Positions 1 to 9,842 of a DNA stretch of 64,000 nucleotides are shown here, one piece after another. Made by a program: the position numbers and the translations under genes. The notes beneath the pieces were generated by a model that was not told where the DNA came from, did not search any database, and saw nothing but the letters and a program-made list of their open reading frames with translations. Positions within the stretch are counted from its first letter, which is position 1, and every line of letters begins with the position of its first letter. The stretch is from Schlesneria paludicola DSM 18645 (lineage in GTDB: Bacteria; Planctomycetota; Planctomycetia; Planctomycetales; Planctomycetaceae), in contig NZ_JH636438.1 in NCBI RefSeq assembly GCF_000255655.1, positions 186,001-250,000 on the forward strand, in the 5' to 3' direction.

Positions 1-694
1 TGACGGGGTTCCCAGAGGCATTGATCGTGACGGTCACGTTGACCTGTCCGACGGTCCAGTTGGCTCGGCTCTCAATCGTTGAGTTGTCCGGGAAGAGCGT
101 TTGCAGGTGTAAGCGAGTGCCCATGACGTCGAGTACGGCGTGGACGGACGCCAGGTCGACGGCCTTTACGACAGATGTGACGACTTTCGCTGTTTTCACT
201 TTCACCTTGCGCGTGATCGATTCTCCTTTGCCGTTAGTGAACGTCTTATCCACCATGTCTTCGCGTGCGGGTGTCACCAACCAGTTGCTCAGATTCATAT
301 TCACGTCGGCCAGTCCGCCGAAAAGTTTGGCCAGCTTCTTGAGGTTCAAGTAATGGATCTCGACCCGTTTCACGCCGCCGTCCAACGCTCCCAATGCTTC
401 CTGTCCCACGTCGGAGTTGAGGAGTTCGCACAAAAGAATCGTCATGTCTCCCTTACCGAGCCAGCCACTGTTGGCGGTACCGGGACTCTCCTTGAACCGA
501 TCTCGGAAGCCGTCTTTCGAAATTCCAACGCTCTGGCGATCGAGCGTCACATTGTTCCACAGAACGGCCCCGGGAGATCCTTTCATGAGGTGTTCGGCGA
601 TGGCATGTGCCGCTTTGCCGCTGACTCCGAGTTTGCCCTCGGATTGATTGATGAGCTTGATTGTGTCGGAAGGGTAGTATTCGCGTCGGAACAT
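1..694 (-). CDS. Hypothetical protein, C-terminus cut by window edge
   Basis: An open minus-strand frame starts with ATG at 694 and runs without a stop off the left edge, giving at least 231 residues. The start MFRREYYPSDTIKLINQSEG has a weak purine stretch (CGGGA) about 10 bases upstream. The protein looks soluble, with no signal peptide or membrane segment, and I recognise no family. The antisense frame at 140-784 is also open, but its cysteine- and histidine-rich, low-quality sequence looks like a shadow. The call rests on frame length, composition and start context only. Confidence 0.6.
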   Translation of the reverse strand, partial: MFRREYYPSDTIKLINQSEGKLGVSGKAAHAIAEHLMKGSPGAVLWNNVTLDRQSVGISKDGFRDRFKESPGTANSGWLGKGDMTILLCELLNSDVGQEALGALDGGVKRVEIHYLNLKKLAKLFGGLADVNMNLSNWLVTPAREDMVDKTFTNGKGESITRKVKVKTAKVVTSVVKAVDLASVHAVLDVMGTRLHLQTLFPDNSTIESRANWTVGQVNVTVTINASGNPV

Positions 695-864
695 AGATTT
701 TTCCCGATGACAGAGTCCAGGGAGGTCAATTCCTACGCAGTGTGTAGTGATACGCGATCAAGGTCAAGTCTCGGCGCAGTGTGATCACTGACTCACAATC
801 GCTAAGACGAGCCCCTAGATTGTGTCTGCAGCACACATACACAGACACTAGAAATCAATGCCTC

Positions 865-1647
865 TCAATTCGGACAACACGCCAGTGGTCGATGGCCGGA
901 TGCCGGTGTCGATTCGCACTTCTTGGTCTGGGCGAGTTGCAGAGATGACATTTCCCTGTCGAGGACTTCCTGGTAATAGGCCAGTCGCTTGGCGGCGATG
1001 TCTAACGAACCGCCGAATGAGCGTTCTTCTTCCAGATAGATCAGCGGAACGGGGAATTCGACGATTTTCATTTTCTGGGCTGCGGCCTGCACCCACAGTT
1101 GCAGCGGCATGGCGTAACCGAGTTCCGTAATCCGCAGCCGCGCCAGACAATCGACGCGATACGCTTTGAATCCGCAGAAGGCGTCCGTCAGGTTCAGGGA
1201 GAACTGGTGATTCAGCCATTCCGTGATTTGCAGATTGATGCGCCGTCGTTCGATCGGCGGTTCACTGGCGCCCGGAAAGACTTTCAGATAGCGACTTCCC
1301 GAGATGATATCGGCGGGATGATCGGGGCAATCGTAGACTGCAGCCGCCATCTCGGGGATCAGTGCTGGCTGGTGCTGGCCGTCACAATCGATCGTGACCA
1401 GCACGTCGTATTGTCCTGCCAGGGCGTAGGTGAATGCGGTGCGAAGGCCGGCACCGTAACCCTGGTTTTGCTCGTGACGGACAATGTGAATTCCAGGGAT
1501 TGTCTTCAGCAGTTCCGCAGTTCCATCGCTTGAACCGTCGTCAACGACAAGAATCTCGTCCGAGTACTTCTTCACTTCGGCAATGACGTCAACGACGTGA
1601 CGTTCTTCATTGAAGACTGGCAATGCCGTTAATACACGCAGGGACAT
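865..1647 (-). CDS. Family 2 glycosyltransferase (dolichyl-phosphate-mannose synthase-like)
   Basis: A 260-residue GT-A glycosyltransferase of family 2. The N-terminus LRVLTALPVFNEE is followed by the nucleotide-binding DDGSSDGT motif near residue 37 and the metal-binding DCDGQHQPALIPEM stretch near residue 87; EWLNHQFSLNLTDAFCGFKA lies further on. These are features of polyprenyl-phosphate hexosyltransferase-like proteins, which move a sugar from a nucleotide donor to a lipid phosphate or glycan. No C-terminal membrane helices are present, so it is the short soluble form. GGGAG lies 8-9 bases before the ATG. The acceptor cannot be told from sequence, and neighbours give no pathway. Confidence 0.85.
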   Translation of the reverse strand: MSLRVLTALPVFNEERHVVDVIAEVKKYSDEILVVDDGSSDGTAELLKTIPGIHIVRHEQNQGYGAGLRTAFTYALAGQYDVLVTIDCDGQHQPALIPEMAAAVYDCPDHPADIISGSRYLKVFPGASEPPIERRRINLQITEWLNHQFSLNLTDAFCGFKAYRVDCLARLRITELGYAMPLQLWVQAAAQKMKIVEFPVPLIYLEEERSFGGSLDIAAKRLAYYQEVLDREMSSLQLAQTKKCESTPASGHRPLACCPN

Positions 1648-2184
1648 AGGGCGACTCCCGTCACTAAAAATTCAGGTCTCCGTACCGCTTCCCTGCACAA
1701 CGGCGGGATTATTCTAGACCGCGCTCAGACACTGTCAACGAGTTCTCTGGTGCGAATTCGCAGTGTGCGCACGCGATTCTGATAGCTGGCCGTCAGAGGG
1801 GTTGCAATTTGCCAATGCCGCAGAGGCGTAATACTTCCCGTACGAAGACTGTCCAAGTGTTTACACAATCGCCAATTGTCGCTTCGGTTACCTGAATGCG
1901 AGAATCTTCTGCATGTGACGATCATTGTGGTTTGGAGGGGATTTCCGTTTCCCACTTGCTTTGACCGCTTGATTTGCCGAAGATATCAATCACTGCCGAT
2001 GCACCGCTGAATGACTGTTGAGCACGCGACTGGTGATCAACCGCTTGCCCTCTGAAAACAAGCCGAGATTCGATGAACGGCCCTGCCTGATTGCTGACAA
2101 CGCCTGCTGACCGCGCTTGCCAAGACATCCTCGACGTTTGACTCCCGCCCGATTGGTGCCCGCCACTTACTCGCCGAGTGCCGT
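1648..2184. other. Intergenic region, divergent promoters expected
   Basis: About 540 bases lie between the glycosyltransferase (minus) and the DUF1549 protein (plus). Both genes start here, so promoters for both are expected. I see no convincing coding frame, tRNA or long inverted repeat; the short open frames at 1725-1955 and 1922-2194 look random. Confidence 0.5.
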
Positions 2185-5100
2185 ATGATTGCAAACCGAT
2201 TCACGCTGAGACCATTTCTCTCACGCGCTTTCCTGGGTCTGGCTCTCTTCGGAAGTCTTGACCGCGTCGTGGTTCAGGCCGAGTCGAATCCGAGTTCCAG
2301 TTTGGCGTCAGACGTCCTGACGTTCGAAGCGGATATTCGGCCCATCCTGAAAGCCTACTGCCTGGACTGCCATGGCGGGGCCGAGAAGCCATCAGGGGGA
2401 TTGGATCTGCGGTTGCGCCGTTTCATGGCGGCCGGGGGCGATAGTGGCGCCTCGATCCAGCCGGGAGCTCCTGCCGACAGCGTTCTGATTCGCCGGATGA
2501 TCGATGGCGAAATGCCACCGGGGGAAAAGAAAGTTCCGGCCGAAAAGATTCGGATGATTGAACGCTGGATCGCCGCCGGAGCACCGACCGCCAAAGACGA
2601 GCCGTTGACGATTGATCCAGGGATCGGGATCACCAACGAAGAACGCGCGTATTGGGCCTTCCAGCCGATTCGCCGTCCTGATGTTCCCATCGTAAAAGCC
2701 GCGGACCGCGTCCGGACTCCAGTCGACGCGTTTGTGCTCGCCAAGCTTGAAGGTGCCGGGCTGACCATCAACGCCGATGCTGACCGCTTCACGCTGCTCA
2801 AGCGAGCCTACTTCGATCTGATCGGATTGCCACCCTCGCCCGCGGAAACACAAGCGTATTTGAATGACCAATCGCCCAACGCCTACGAAGCCATGATCGA
2901 TCGATTGCTCGAATCGAAACACTATGGCGAGCGATGGGGCCGGCATTGGCTGGATGTTGCCGGGTATGCCGACTCGGAAGGCGATGGCAACGTCGATACC
3001 GTTCGGCCTTACATCTATAAGTATCGCGATTATGTGATCCGGTCGTTGAATGCCGACAAACCACTCAATCAGTTTTTGATCGAGCAACTGGCCGGTGATG
3101 AATTGACCAAGCCACCATATAAGGACATGAGTCCCGAAACGACGGAGCTTTTGATTGCGACCGGCTTCCTGCGCATGGCGGCGGACCCAACGGCCAGTGG
3201 TCAAGGCGATCCCGAGACCTCGCGCAATCTCGTCGTGGCTGACACCATCAAGATCGTTTCATCGTCTCTGTTAGGACTGAGCGTCGGTTGCGCGCAATGC
3301 CATGACCATCGCTACGATCCCATCCCACAGGCCGACTACTATCGGATGCGGGCGGTGTTTGAACCGGCTCTAAATGTGAAGTCTTGGGTGATTCCTCGCG
3401 ATCGCGTGATCTCGTTGTACACGGAAGCACAGCGGGCGAAAGCGACGGAAGTGGAAGCCGAAGCGGGCAAGCTGCAAGCGGCCTACAACGAGAAGCAGGC
3501 CAAACTTGTAGAAGAAGCGTTTGAGAAGGCGCTCGAAAAGTTTCCTGAAGATCAACGGGGAACGTTGCGGACGGCCTTCAAAACGCCGGACGACAAGAAG
3601 ACAGATGAGCAGAAGCAACTGGTCGCGACGAACCCGGGCCTCAAAGTGGATCCAGGCGTGCTTTACCAGTTCAACGATGCTGCCGCGAAGGAACTGACCA
3701 AGGATATGGCCGTCATTCAGGCCAAACGCGGTGAAAAGCCGGTCGAAGATTTTATCAGTGTGCTAGCGGAGCCTGCAGGCGAACCACCGGTCACGTCGAT
3801 CTTTCATCGTGGCGATCATCGGGAACCAACGACTCCGGTGAAGCCCGGTGATCTGACGATTGCCTCGCCGCCTGGGCAGCGGTTTGAGATTCCCAATCAC
3901 GACGCGACGCTGCCCTCAACCGGGCGCCGACTGGCGTGGGCGAAGCATCTTGTCGACGGACAACATCCCCTGTTGGGGCGAGTGCTGGCCAATCGCATCT
4001 GGTTGCACCACTTTGGTCGTGGAATCGTCGATACGCCTGGTGAATTTGGAATTCTTGGAACGCGTCCGACACACCCTGAACTGCTCGACTGGCTCGCTGC
4101 GGAATTGCCTCAGCAGGGCTGGAGCATGAAGCGGATGCATAAATTGCTGATGGTGTCCTCGGTCTATCGCCAGTCGTCCCAGCGATCGGATGCGGCGATG
4201 GTTGATTCGGATGGATCGCTCTATTCGCGATTCAGCGTCAGGCGGCTTGAAGCGGAAATCGTTCGCGATCGCATGCTGGCCACGTGCGCTCGCCTGGACC
4301 GCACGCAGTTTGGTCCGCCCGTGGAAGTGATCGAAGACTTTGCGGGGCAGGTGCACGTCAAAGACGACTCCGCGCGTCGTAGCGTCTACATCCAGTCGCG
4401 TCGCAGCAAACCGGTCTCATTGCTGACCGCGTTCGATGCCCCGGTGATGGCCGTGAATTGCGATCGACGGACGACAAGCACCGTTGCGCCGCAATCGCTG
4501 ATGTTGATGAATGGAGATTTCACGCTGAAGCAAGCCGAGCATCTGGCGAAACGGTTGAGGGCCGAGACAAATGACCTGGATCGTGACATGACACAGGCGT
4601 TCAATAGCCGGTTCCCGAGCTCGCAGATGGCCTGGCAGTATGGTTATGGAAGCGTCGAACGACCATCGGCGGACGCAAACCTGACACAGGTCGTCACCCG
4701 TTTTCAGCCGCTGGGTCATTGGACGGGGACGACGTGGCAAGCCAGTGCGTCGCTACCCGACGCCGGTGCCGGATGGGCGCTGTTGCATGCGGCGGGTGGC
4801 CATCCGGGCGACGACCAGCAGCGTGCGGTCATTCGTCGGTGGGTCGCTTCCAAGCCGGGAACGATCGTCATGACGGGTGCATTGAATCACCTGTCAGAGA
4901 ATGGCGACGGAGTTCGGTCGCGCGTGATCTTGAGCCGTGGGGGTCAGCTTGGTGAATGGACATCGAAGAAGAATCGTATCGAAACAAACATTGCCAAGAT
5001 CGAAGTTCAGCCGGGCGACACGCTCGACTTCGTGACCGATTGCCTGGAAAACGTGACCAGCGATTCTTTCGAGTGGATTGTGTCGCTGCGATCAGTGAAT

Positions 5101-5370
5101 GACCAAGGGCAGGAACTGGAACGCTGGGACTCGGCCGGAAACTTCCATGGACCGTTGACGACAACCGTTCCCGAGCAAATTGCGTTTGCCTGGCGATTGG
5201 CCTATTGCCGACCAATTACCGTTGAAGAGTTGGAGATCGCTTGCCAGTTCTTCGATCAGCAGACGCGTACGCTTCGATCTGTGGGCGCCCCCGGCGATCA
5301 CGATCTGATTTCGCTGTCGAGCTTGTGTCAGCAGATCATGAGCAGCAATGAGTTTTTGTACCTCGACTGA
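2185..5370 (+). CDS. Planctomycete cytochrome c / DUF1549 / DUF1553 exported protein
   Basis: A 1061-residue protein with a signal peptide (residues 1-32), then a planctomycete-type cytochrome c domain with haem motif CLDCH at 59-63 and a distal GEMPPGEKKVP loop. DUF1549 follows (about 150-380, ending with CAQCHDHRYDPI, a second CxxCH), then a charged helical linker, then DUF1553 from about 560 (RRLAWAKHLVDGQHPLLGRV). Residues of about 800-985 look like an inserted beta-rich domain before the DUF1553 end (AFAWRLAYCRPITVEEL). These proteins are typically paired with DUF1501 proteins, as here. Substrate is unknown; a role in extracytoplasmic redox or polymer breakdown is only inferred. Confidence 0.92.
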   Translation: MIANRFTLRPFLSRAFLGLALFGSLDRVVVQAESNPSSSLASDVLTFEADIRPILKAYCLDCHGGAEKPSGGLDLRLRRFMAAGGDSGASIQPGAPADSVLIRRMIDGEMPPGEKKVPAEKIRMIERWIAAGAPTAKDEPLTIDPGIGITNEERAYWAFQPIRRPDVPIVKAADRVRTPVDAFVLAKLEGAGLTINADADRFTLLKRAYFDLIGLPPSPAETQAYLNDQSPNAYEAMIDRLLESKHYGERWGRHWLDVAGYADSEGDGNVDTVRPYIYKYRDYVIRSLNADKPLNQFLIEQLAGDELTKPPYKDMSPETTELLIATGFLRMAADPTASGQGDPETSRNLVVADTIKIVSSSLLGLSVGCAQCHDHRYDPIPQADYYRMRAVFEPALNVKSWVIPRDRVISLYTEAQRAKATEVEAEAGKLQAAYNEKQAKLVEEAFEKALEKFPEDQRGTLRTAFKTPDDKKTDEQKQLVATNPGLKVDPGVLYQFNDAAAKELTKDMAVIQAKRGEKPVEDFISVLAEPAGEPPVTSIFHRGDHREPTTPVKPGDLTIASPPGQRFEIPNHDATLPSTGRRLAWAKHLVDGQHPLLGRVLANRIWLHHFGRGIVDTPGEFGILGTRPTHPELLDWLAAELPQQGWSMKRMHKLLMVSSVYRQSSQRSDAAMVDSDGSLYSRFSVRRLEAEIVRDRMLATCARLDRTQFGPPVEVIEDFAGQVHVKDDSARRSVYIQSRRSKPVSLLTAFDAPVMAVNCDRRTTSTVAPQSLMLMNGDFTLKQAEHLAKRLRAETNDLDRDMTQAFNSRFPSSQMAWQYGYGSVERPSADANLTQVVTRFQPLGHWTGTTWQASASLPDAGAGWALLHAAGGHPGDDQQRAVIRRWVASKPGTIVMTGALNHLSENGDGVRSRVILSRGGQLGEWTSKKNRIETNIAKIEVQPGDTLDFVTDCLENVTSDSFEWIVSLRSVNDQGQELERWDSAGNFHGPLTTTVPEQIAFAWRLAYCRPITVEELEIACQFFDQQTRTLRSVGAPGDHDLISLSSLCQQIMSSNEFLYLD

Positions 5371-5439
5371 ATTTGTCGCGGGCCTGTGTTTGTCACCGGA
5401 TTAAGCTCGACGAGATTCAACTCAAAGAGATTGAACGCA

Positions 5440-6903
5440 ATGAATCATCCAGATCTCTCTTGCGATGGCTGTCACTCTCGACGTCAGTTTCTGGCGACGA
5501 ACGCGTTTGGTATTGGCAGCTTTGCCCTGGCGTCGCTGCTGAAGGAAGAAGGGCTGCTGGCCGCTCCTCCGGGCAAGCCGAAGGATCTGCAGTCGAACGA
5601 TCTCAAATGGCGTCAGCCGCAGTTCGCGCCGCGTGCCAACGCGATGATCTCGATGTTCATGCATGGCGGTCCGTCACACATGGACCTGCTTGATCCGAAG
5701 CCTGAACTGACGAAGCATCACGGCCAGGATTATAACGGCGAAGTGGTCTTCAGCTTTGTGAACCGGGCCAGCAAGAAGCTGTTCGGCAGTCCGTGGAAAT
5801 TCTCGGCCCATGGTGAATGTGGGACCGAAGTCTCGGAACTGTTGCCGCACACCGCCGGAATCGTCGACGACATTTGCGTGATTCGATCGATGCACACGGG
5901 GCACAATGGCCACGAAGTGTCGATTCGTTATTTTCATAGCGGCATTCCGGCGGTCACCGGTCGCCCGACGCTGGGAAGCTGGATCGTTTACGGTTTGGGA
6001 AGTGAGAATCAAAACCTTCCAGCCTATCTGGTCTTGGCCGATCCAGGGGGGCATCCTGTCGATGGAACGGTCAACTGGTCGAGTGGATTCATGCCGCCGC
6101 TGTTCCAAGGTACGGTGCTTCGGGCCGAGGAACCGCGCATCTTCAATCTGGATGCTCCACCTCACCTGCGTGGTCCCTTGCAGAAGCAGAATCTGGATCT
6201 GCTGGCACGGCTGAATCAGCGGCATCTGGATCGGCACCCGGGTGAATCCGATCTTGAAGCACGTATTGCCAGTTATGAGTTGGCCGCGGCCATGCAATCA
6301 TCGGCGAAAGAAGCTCTCGATATTTCTCAGGAACCCGAACATATCCATAAACTGTACGGTCTCGATCAGCCGCATTCGCGCGAGTACGGAACGCGGTGCT
6401 TGATCGCGCGTCGATTGGTAGAGCGTGGCGTGCGGTTCGTGCAACTCTTCCTGGGTGGGCAACCCTGGGACAACCATACGGGGATTCGGACAGGGTTGCC
6501 GGACATCTGTAAAAAGACCGATCAGCCGGCTGCCGCGTTGGTCACGGATTTGAAGCAGCGCGGGATGCTGGATTCGACGATCGTCCACTGGGGTGGTGAG
6601 ATTGGCCGGTTGCCGGTCAGCGAAGGTGATCTGACGGAAAATGGCGGCCGCGATCACAATGGACAGGGATTCTCGATCTGGATGGCGGGTGGCGGTTTTA
6701 AGCCGGGGATGACGTATGGAGAAACCGACGAAGTCGGCCATCGTGCCGCCGTGAATGTTGTCACACCGAATGATTTCCAGGCAACAATCTTGCGGCAACT
6801 GGGGATTGATCACTCGAAACTGTTGTACCAGTTCAATGGTCGCGAACAGCAGATCACCGACGGTCGTACTGCACGCGTGGTTTCTGAAATCGTAAACAGC
6901 TAA
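5440..6903 (+). CDS. DUF1501 Tat-exported protein
   Basis: A 487-residue DUF1501 family protein (sulfatase/alkaline-phosphatase-like fold). The N-terminus has a twin-arginine signal (SRRQFLATNAFGIGSFALAS), preceded by a CDGC pair. Inside are MHGGPSHMDLLDPKPEL, the HNGHEVSIRYFHSG segment, WDNHTGIR and GRDHNGQGFSIWMAGGG, the metal-site-like blocks of this family. It lies 69 bases after the DUF1549/DUF1553 gene on the same strand, the usual planctomycete operon pair. I chose the internal ATG at 5440 because it places the Tat motif near the N-terminus; an in-frame start at 5386 would add 18 unlikely residues. Biochemical role unknown. Confidence 0.9.
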   Translation: MNHPDLSCDGCHSRRQFLATNAFGIGSFALASLLKEEGLLAAPPGKPKDLQSNDLKWRQPQFAPRANAMISMFMHGGPSHMDLLDPKPELTKHHGQDYNGEVVFSFVNRASKKLFGSPWKFSAHGECGTEVSELLPHTAGIVDDICVIRSMHTGHNGHEVSIRYFHSGIPAVTGRPTLGSWIVYGLGSENQNLPAYLVLADPGGHPVDGTVNWSSGFMPPLFQGTVLRAEEPRIFNLDAPPHLRGPLQKQNLDLLARLNQRHLDRHPGESDLEARIASYELAAAMQSSAKEALDISQEPEHIHKLYGLDQPHSREYGTRCLIARRLVERGVRFVQLFLGGQPWDNHTGIRTGLPDICKKTDQPAAALVTDLKQRGMLDSTIVHWGGEIGRLPVSEGDLTENGGRDHNGQGFSIWMAGGGFKPGMTYGETDEVGHRAAVNVVTPNDFQATILRQLGIDHSKLLYQFNGREQQITDGRTARVVSEIVNS

Positions 6904-6915
6904 GGGGCGGCAACG

Positions 6916-6940
6916 AGCAGCCGTCGTGCAAATGGCTGCT
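6916..6940 (+). terminator. Weak hairpin after the DUF1501 gene
   Basis: AGCAGCC (6916-6922) pairs with GGCTGCT (6934-6940), 7 bp with an 11-base loop, starting 12 bases after the stop codon. There is no T-run, so intrinsic termination is doubtful. Confidence 0.3.
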
Positions 6941-7184
6941 TGGAAACCAGTCTTGTCGGTGCCGAAAATGTGACTCTCGTTTGTTGACTTAGAAACGTTG
7001 TTGTTTCGAGCAATGACGAGTGCCGAGCCGACGTTGGACGATTCTAACAATCTTCGTATTGAACGGAGAGTAGCATCGCGTTCGCGCACAGAGTACGTTA
7101 GCGACTTCAGTTACGAGTAATTCATCGCACGTCGTTGCGAATCTCGTTCTGTCGGGGCGATCTGACAATTCAAGCTCGCAAGTC

Positions 7185-9842
7185 GTGAACATGTTATTCG
7201 GAATGTCTCGCAGACCATGCTGGCATCGACTGTTTGACGTGTTATTGCTCTTGGTCCTGATCTTGGACTGTGGTCAGCTTGTCTACGGTCAAGGCATCGC
7301 GACATCCGGCACGAGTTCTACCGTTCACGAGGCGAACTCGAAGTCCAAGTTTCGATTGAACGTTGTTTGGAATTCGAGGTTTGGGAATTTTACGTACGTC
7401 CCCGAGAAGTGGGCGGACCTTCATCTGGCGGTGCAAAATTCCGTCGACGCGTCTCGAGAGTTGTTGTGTGCAACCTATTTCGATGACGACCCGACACTGC
7501 AGTTTGGACGTGACGTGTGGTTGCCTGCACGTTCCAAGCTGCGGATCACGCATCCGGTTCTGATTCCCAAATACAGTGAATCGAAGGGACGCGCGATCAA
7601 TCTGCATTCCCTCGTGATTGAGAAATCGTCAGGAGAAGAGATTCTCGTCAAAAGCGAGTCGGGGCAACTGCTTCACGAAACGTCGATGTTGGTGACTCAT
7701 TCGCGACGAAATACGGCCGTCATTGCCGGGTCACGCGCAAGCGAATGGGTACCTTCGGATGTCATGAATCTGATCGTCGCGTGCCGCGTCGACCAACGAT
7801 TGAACAACAAAGTCACCATACTTGGCGATCAATTTCTGCCCTCGGATGAAGCGGGGCTGAGTCGTCTTGATCACATCGTGATTGCCGAAGATCGATTGGC
7901 GGATGACTTTGCCGCAATGTCGGCTCTGCGCGATTGGGTCAGTGCGGGTGGTCACCTGTGGGTGATGGTCGATCGAGTGAAACCGTTATTCCTCGAGCGG
8001 TTGTTTGGGGATGATTTCACAAGCGGCATCATTGACCGGGTGGGCCTGACCACGGTTCGGATGGATCGACCGGCGATGTTGATTGATCCTGTTGAAATCG
8101 AAGGTGAAACTGTCGAGCATGAGGAACCGGTCGAACTGGTGCGGATGATTCCTTCGAATATGGAGGTGTCATACACTGTGAACGGCTGGCCTGCAGCCAT
8201 GTCTCGCTCGTATGGCGAGGGGCGGATCATGCTGACGACTCTGGGGGCATCGGGGTGGATGAAACCCCGAAAAAGCGATCCTGAAAAAAAGGACTCTGCA
8301 AAAGCCGTTGACCCGATGATGATTTCCGACTTCGTAGCAGGGCCCGAGATGATGAATCTGAGTTCGGAATTCTTTCGAATTCCCGCTGCAGAACTCTTGT
8401 CCCCAAGCGATCTCGAGCCTCAGGTGCGAGAATACATCGGATATCACATCCCCTCATTCTCGTTGATTGTCGGTCTATTGACGTGCTTTCTCGTGTCGCA
8501 GGTCGCCCTGGGTGTCTGGTTGATGCGAACCGAACGGCTCGAACACCTGGGCTGGATCGGTACTTCGTTCGCGGTTGCGATCAGTCTTGTCTTGTTGTTG
8601 ATCGGCATCTCCTATCGTCACGGTGTGCCGGGGACGATTGCCTCGATTCAAATGGCACAAGCGATCCCGGGAACTGACGAAGTCCGCAGCCAGGGTTGCA
8701 TTGCCGTCTATCATCCCGAGGGAAGTGCGTCTGAAATCCAGACGACTTGCGGCGGCCTGATGTTTCCCGACATGTCCGGACTTGAGAATGCCACGCGCAG
8801 GATGGTCACAACAGATCTGGGCGCCTGGCGCTGGGAAAATCTGGTCCAGTCCGCGGGGTTACGAGTGTACTCGTTTGCTCGGGCCGAGACCGTTGTTGCT
8901 CGAATCGAGGCGGTGGCGACGCTGGACGCCAATGGCATCTCGGGGCGGTACTCGGGACGTCTGCCACCCGGGGATGATTCCGTTCTTGCGACACGATTCG
9001 GCCGGTTAGGCGTGACGCTGAAAGGCGATGGCACGTTTGCCGCCCGTGCTGACAGCGCATTTGAGGCGTCGCAATACTTGAGCGCAAGGTTGCTGAGCGA
9101 TGAGCAAATTCGCCGCCGCCGGACGCTCGAGACACTTTTCAAAAGTCATAAAGAGAAAGGGTTTGCTCTACGTCCGCAACTCTTGTTCTGGTCGGAGAAA
9201 TGGGAGCATGGGTTCCACTTTGGAGACGACTTGAAGCCACAGGGCAGCACATTGATCTCGGTTCCGCTCGTGATTCAGCGGCCCGCAAATGGAACAGAGA
9301 TCCTGATTCCCCCTGCTCTCCTGGCGTATCGAAATCGCATCAATCCCGATGGTTCGAAAGGTTCTTCAATTTGGGATGAATTTCGAGAGAAGTGGCTGGA
9401 ACGTTCGACACCCGGGGTGACGTGGCTTAGCTTTCAGGTTCCCAGGGAATTGCTTCCGATTGTCGCCAGGCGCGCACGTCTTTCGATCATGGTCACGGGG
9501 CCAGTCGGGCGCATTGAGATCCTGGGGTTACGGCGCCACGACGTCGTTTCTCTTCACACCGTCGTCGATCCTGTTGGAACGGTGCAAATCGAGCTGGATG
9601 ATATCAGTGCCCTTTCCATTTCCGATGATGGGCAGTTGTCGCTGGGGTTGCAGATGGGTGATTCGTCACGCCCCGGACTGACCATGACCGTGGCCGGTAC
9701 GGCAACGCAGTCTGGTGCTGAGGCACAAGCGTCGTCGGCCGTCACCAATGTCAACGCGGGCACGAAAGTGAACTATTGGAAGATTGAATCCCTTACCTTA
9801 CAGCTTTGGGCGAAAACGACGGAACCGATTGCGAATGACTGA
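7185..9842 (+). CDS. Protein A1: large exported membrane-anchored protein (paralogue of 16031-18673)
   Basis: An 885-residue protein with an N-terminal signal segment (LFDVLLLLVLILDCGQLVYG). A region from about 190 to 300 (DHIVIAEDRLADDFAAMSAL, then WVSAGGHLWVMVDRV) resembles a class I glutamine-amidotransferase-like fold of the kind seen in planctomycete envelope proteins. Two hydrophobic segments lie near 424-445 and 455-480. The C-terminal half is beta-rich and ends KVNYWKIESLTLQLWAKT. It is clearly homologous along its length to the minus-strand protein at 16031-18673. It overlaps gene B1 by 8 bases, implying co-translation. Start is GTG 7185; ATG 7191 is an alternative. Function unknown. 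Confidence 0.82.
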   Translation: MNMLFGMSRRPCWHRLFDVLLLLVLILDCGQLVYGQGIATSGTSSTVHEANSKSKFRLNVVWNSRFGNFTYVPEKWADLHLAVQNSVDASRELLCATYFDDDPTLQFGRDVWLPARSKLRITHPVLIPKYSESKGRAINLHSLVIEKSSGEEILVKSESGQLLHETSMLVTHSRRNTAVIAGSRASEWVPSDVMNLIVACRVDQRLNNKVTILGDQFLPSDEAGLSRLDHIVIAEDRLADDFAAMSALRDWVSAGGHLWVMVDRVKPLFLERLFGDDFTSGIIDRVGLTTVRMDRPAMLIDPVEIEGETVEHEEPVELVRMIPSNMEVSYTVNGWPAAMSRSYGEGRIMLTTLGASGWMKPRKSDPEKKDSAKAVDPMMISDFVAGPEMMNLSSEFFRIPAAELLSPSDLEPQVREYIGYHIPSFSLIVGLLTCFLVSQVALGVWLMRTERLEHLGWIGTSFAVAISLVLLLIGISYRHGVPGTIASIQMAQAIPGTDEVRSQGCIAVYHPEGSASEIQTTCGGLMFPDMSGLENATRRMVTTDLGAWRWENLVQSAGLRVYSFARAETVVARIEAVATLDANGISGRYSGRLPPGDDSVLATRFGRLGVTLKGDGTFAARADSAFEASQYLSARLLSDEQIRRRRTLETLFKSHKEKGFALRPQLLFWSEKWEHGFHFGDDLKPQGSTLISVPLVIQRPANGTEILIPPALLAYRNRINPDGSKGSSIWDEFREKWLERSTPGVTWLSFQVPRELLPIVARRARLSIMVTGPVGRIEILGLRRHDVVSLHTVVDPVGTVQIELDDISALSISDDGQLSLGLQMGDSSRPGLTMTVAGTATQSGAEAQASSAVTNVNAGTKVNYWKIESLTLQLWAKTTEPIAND

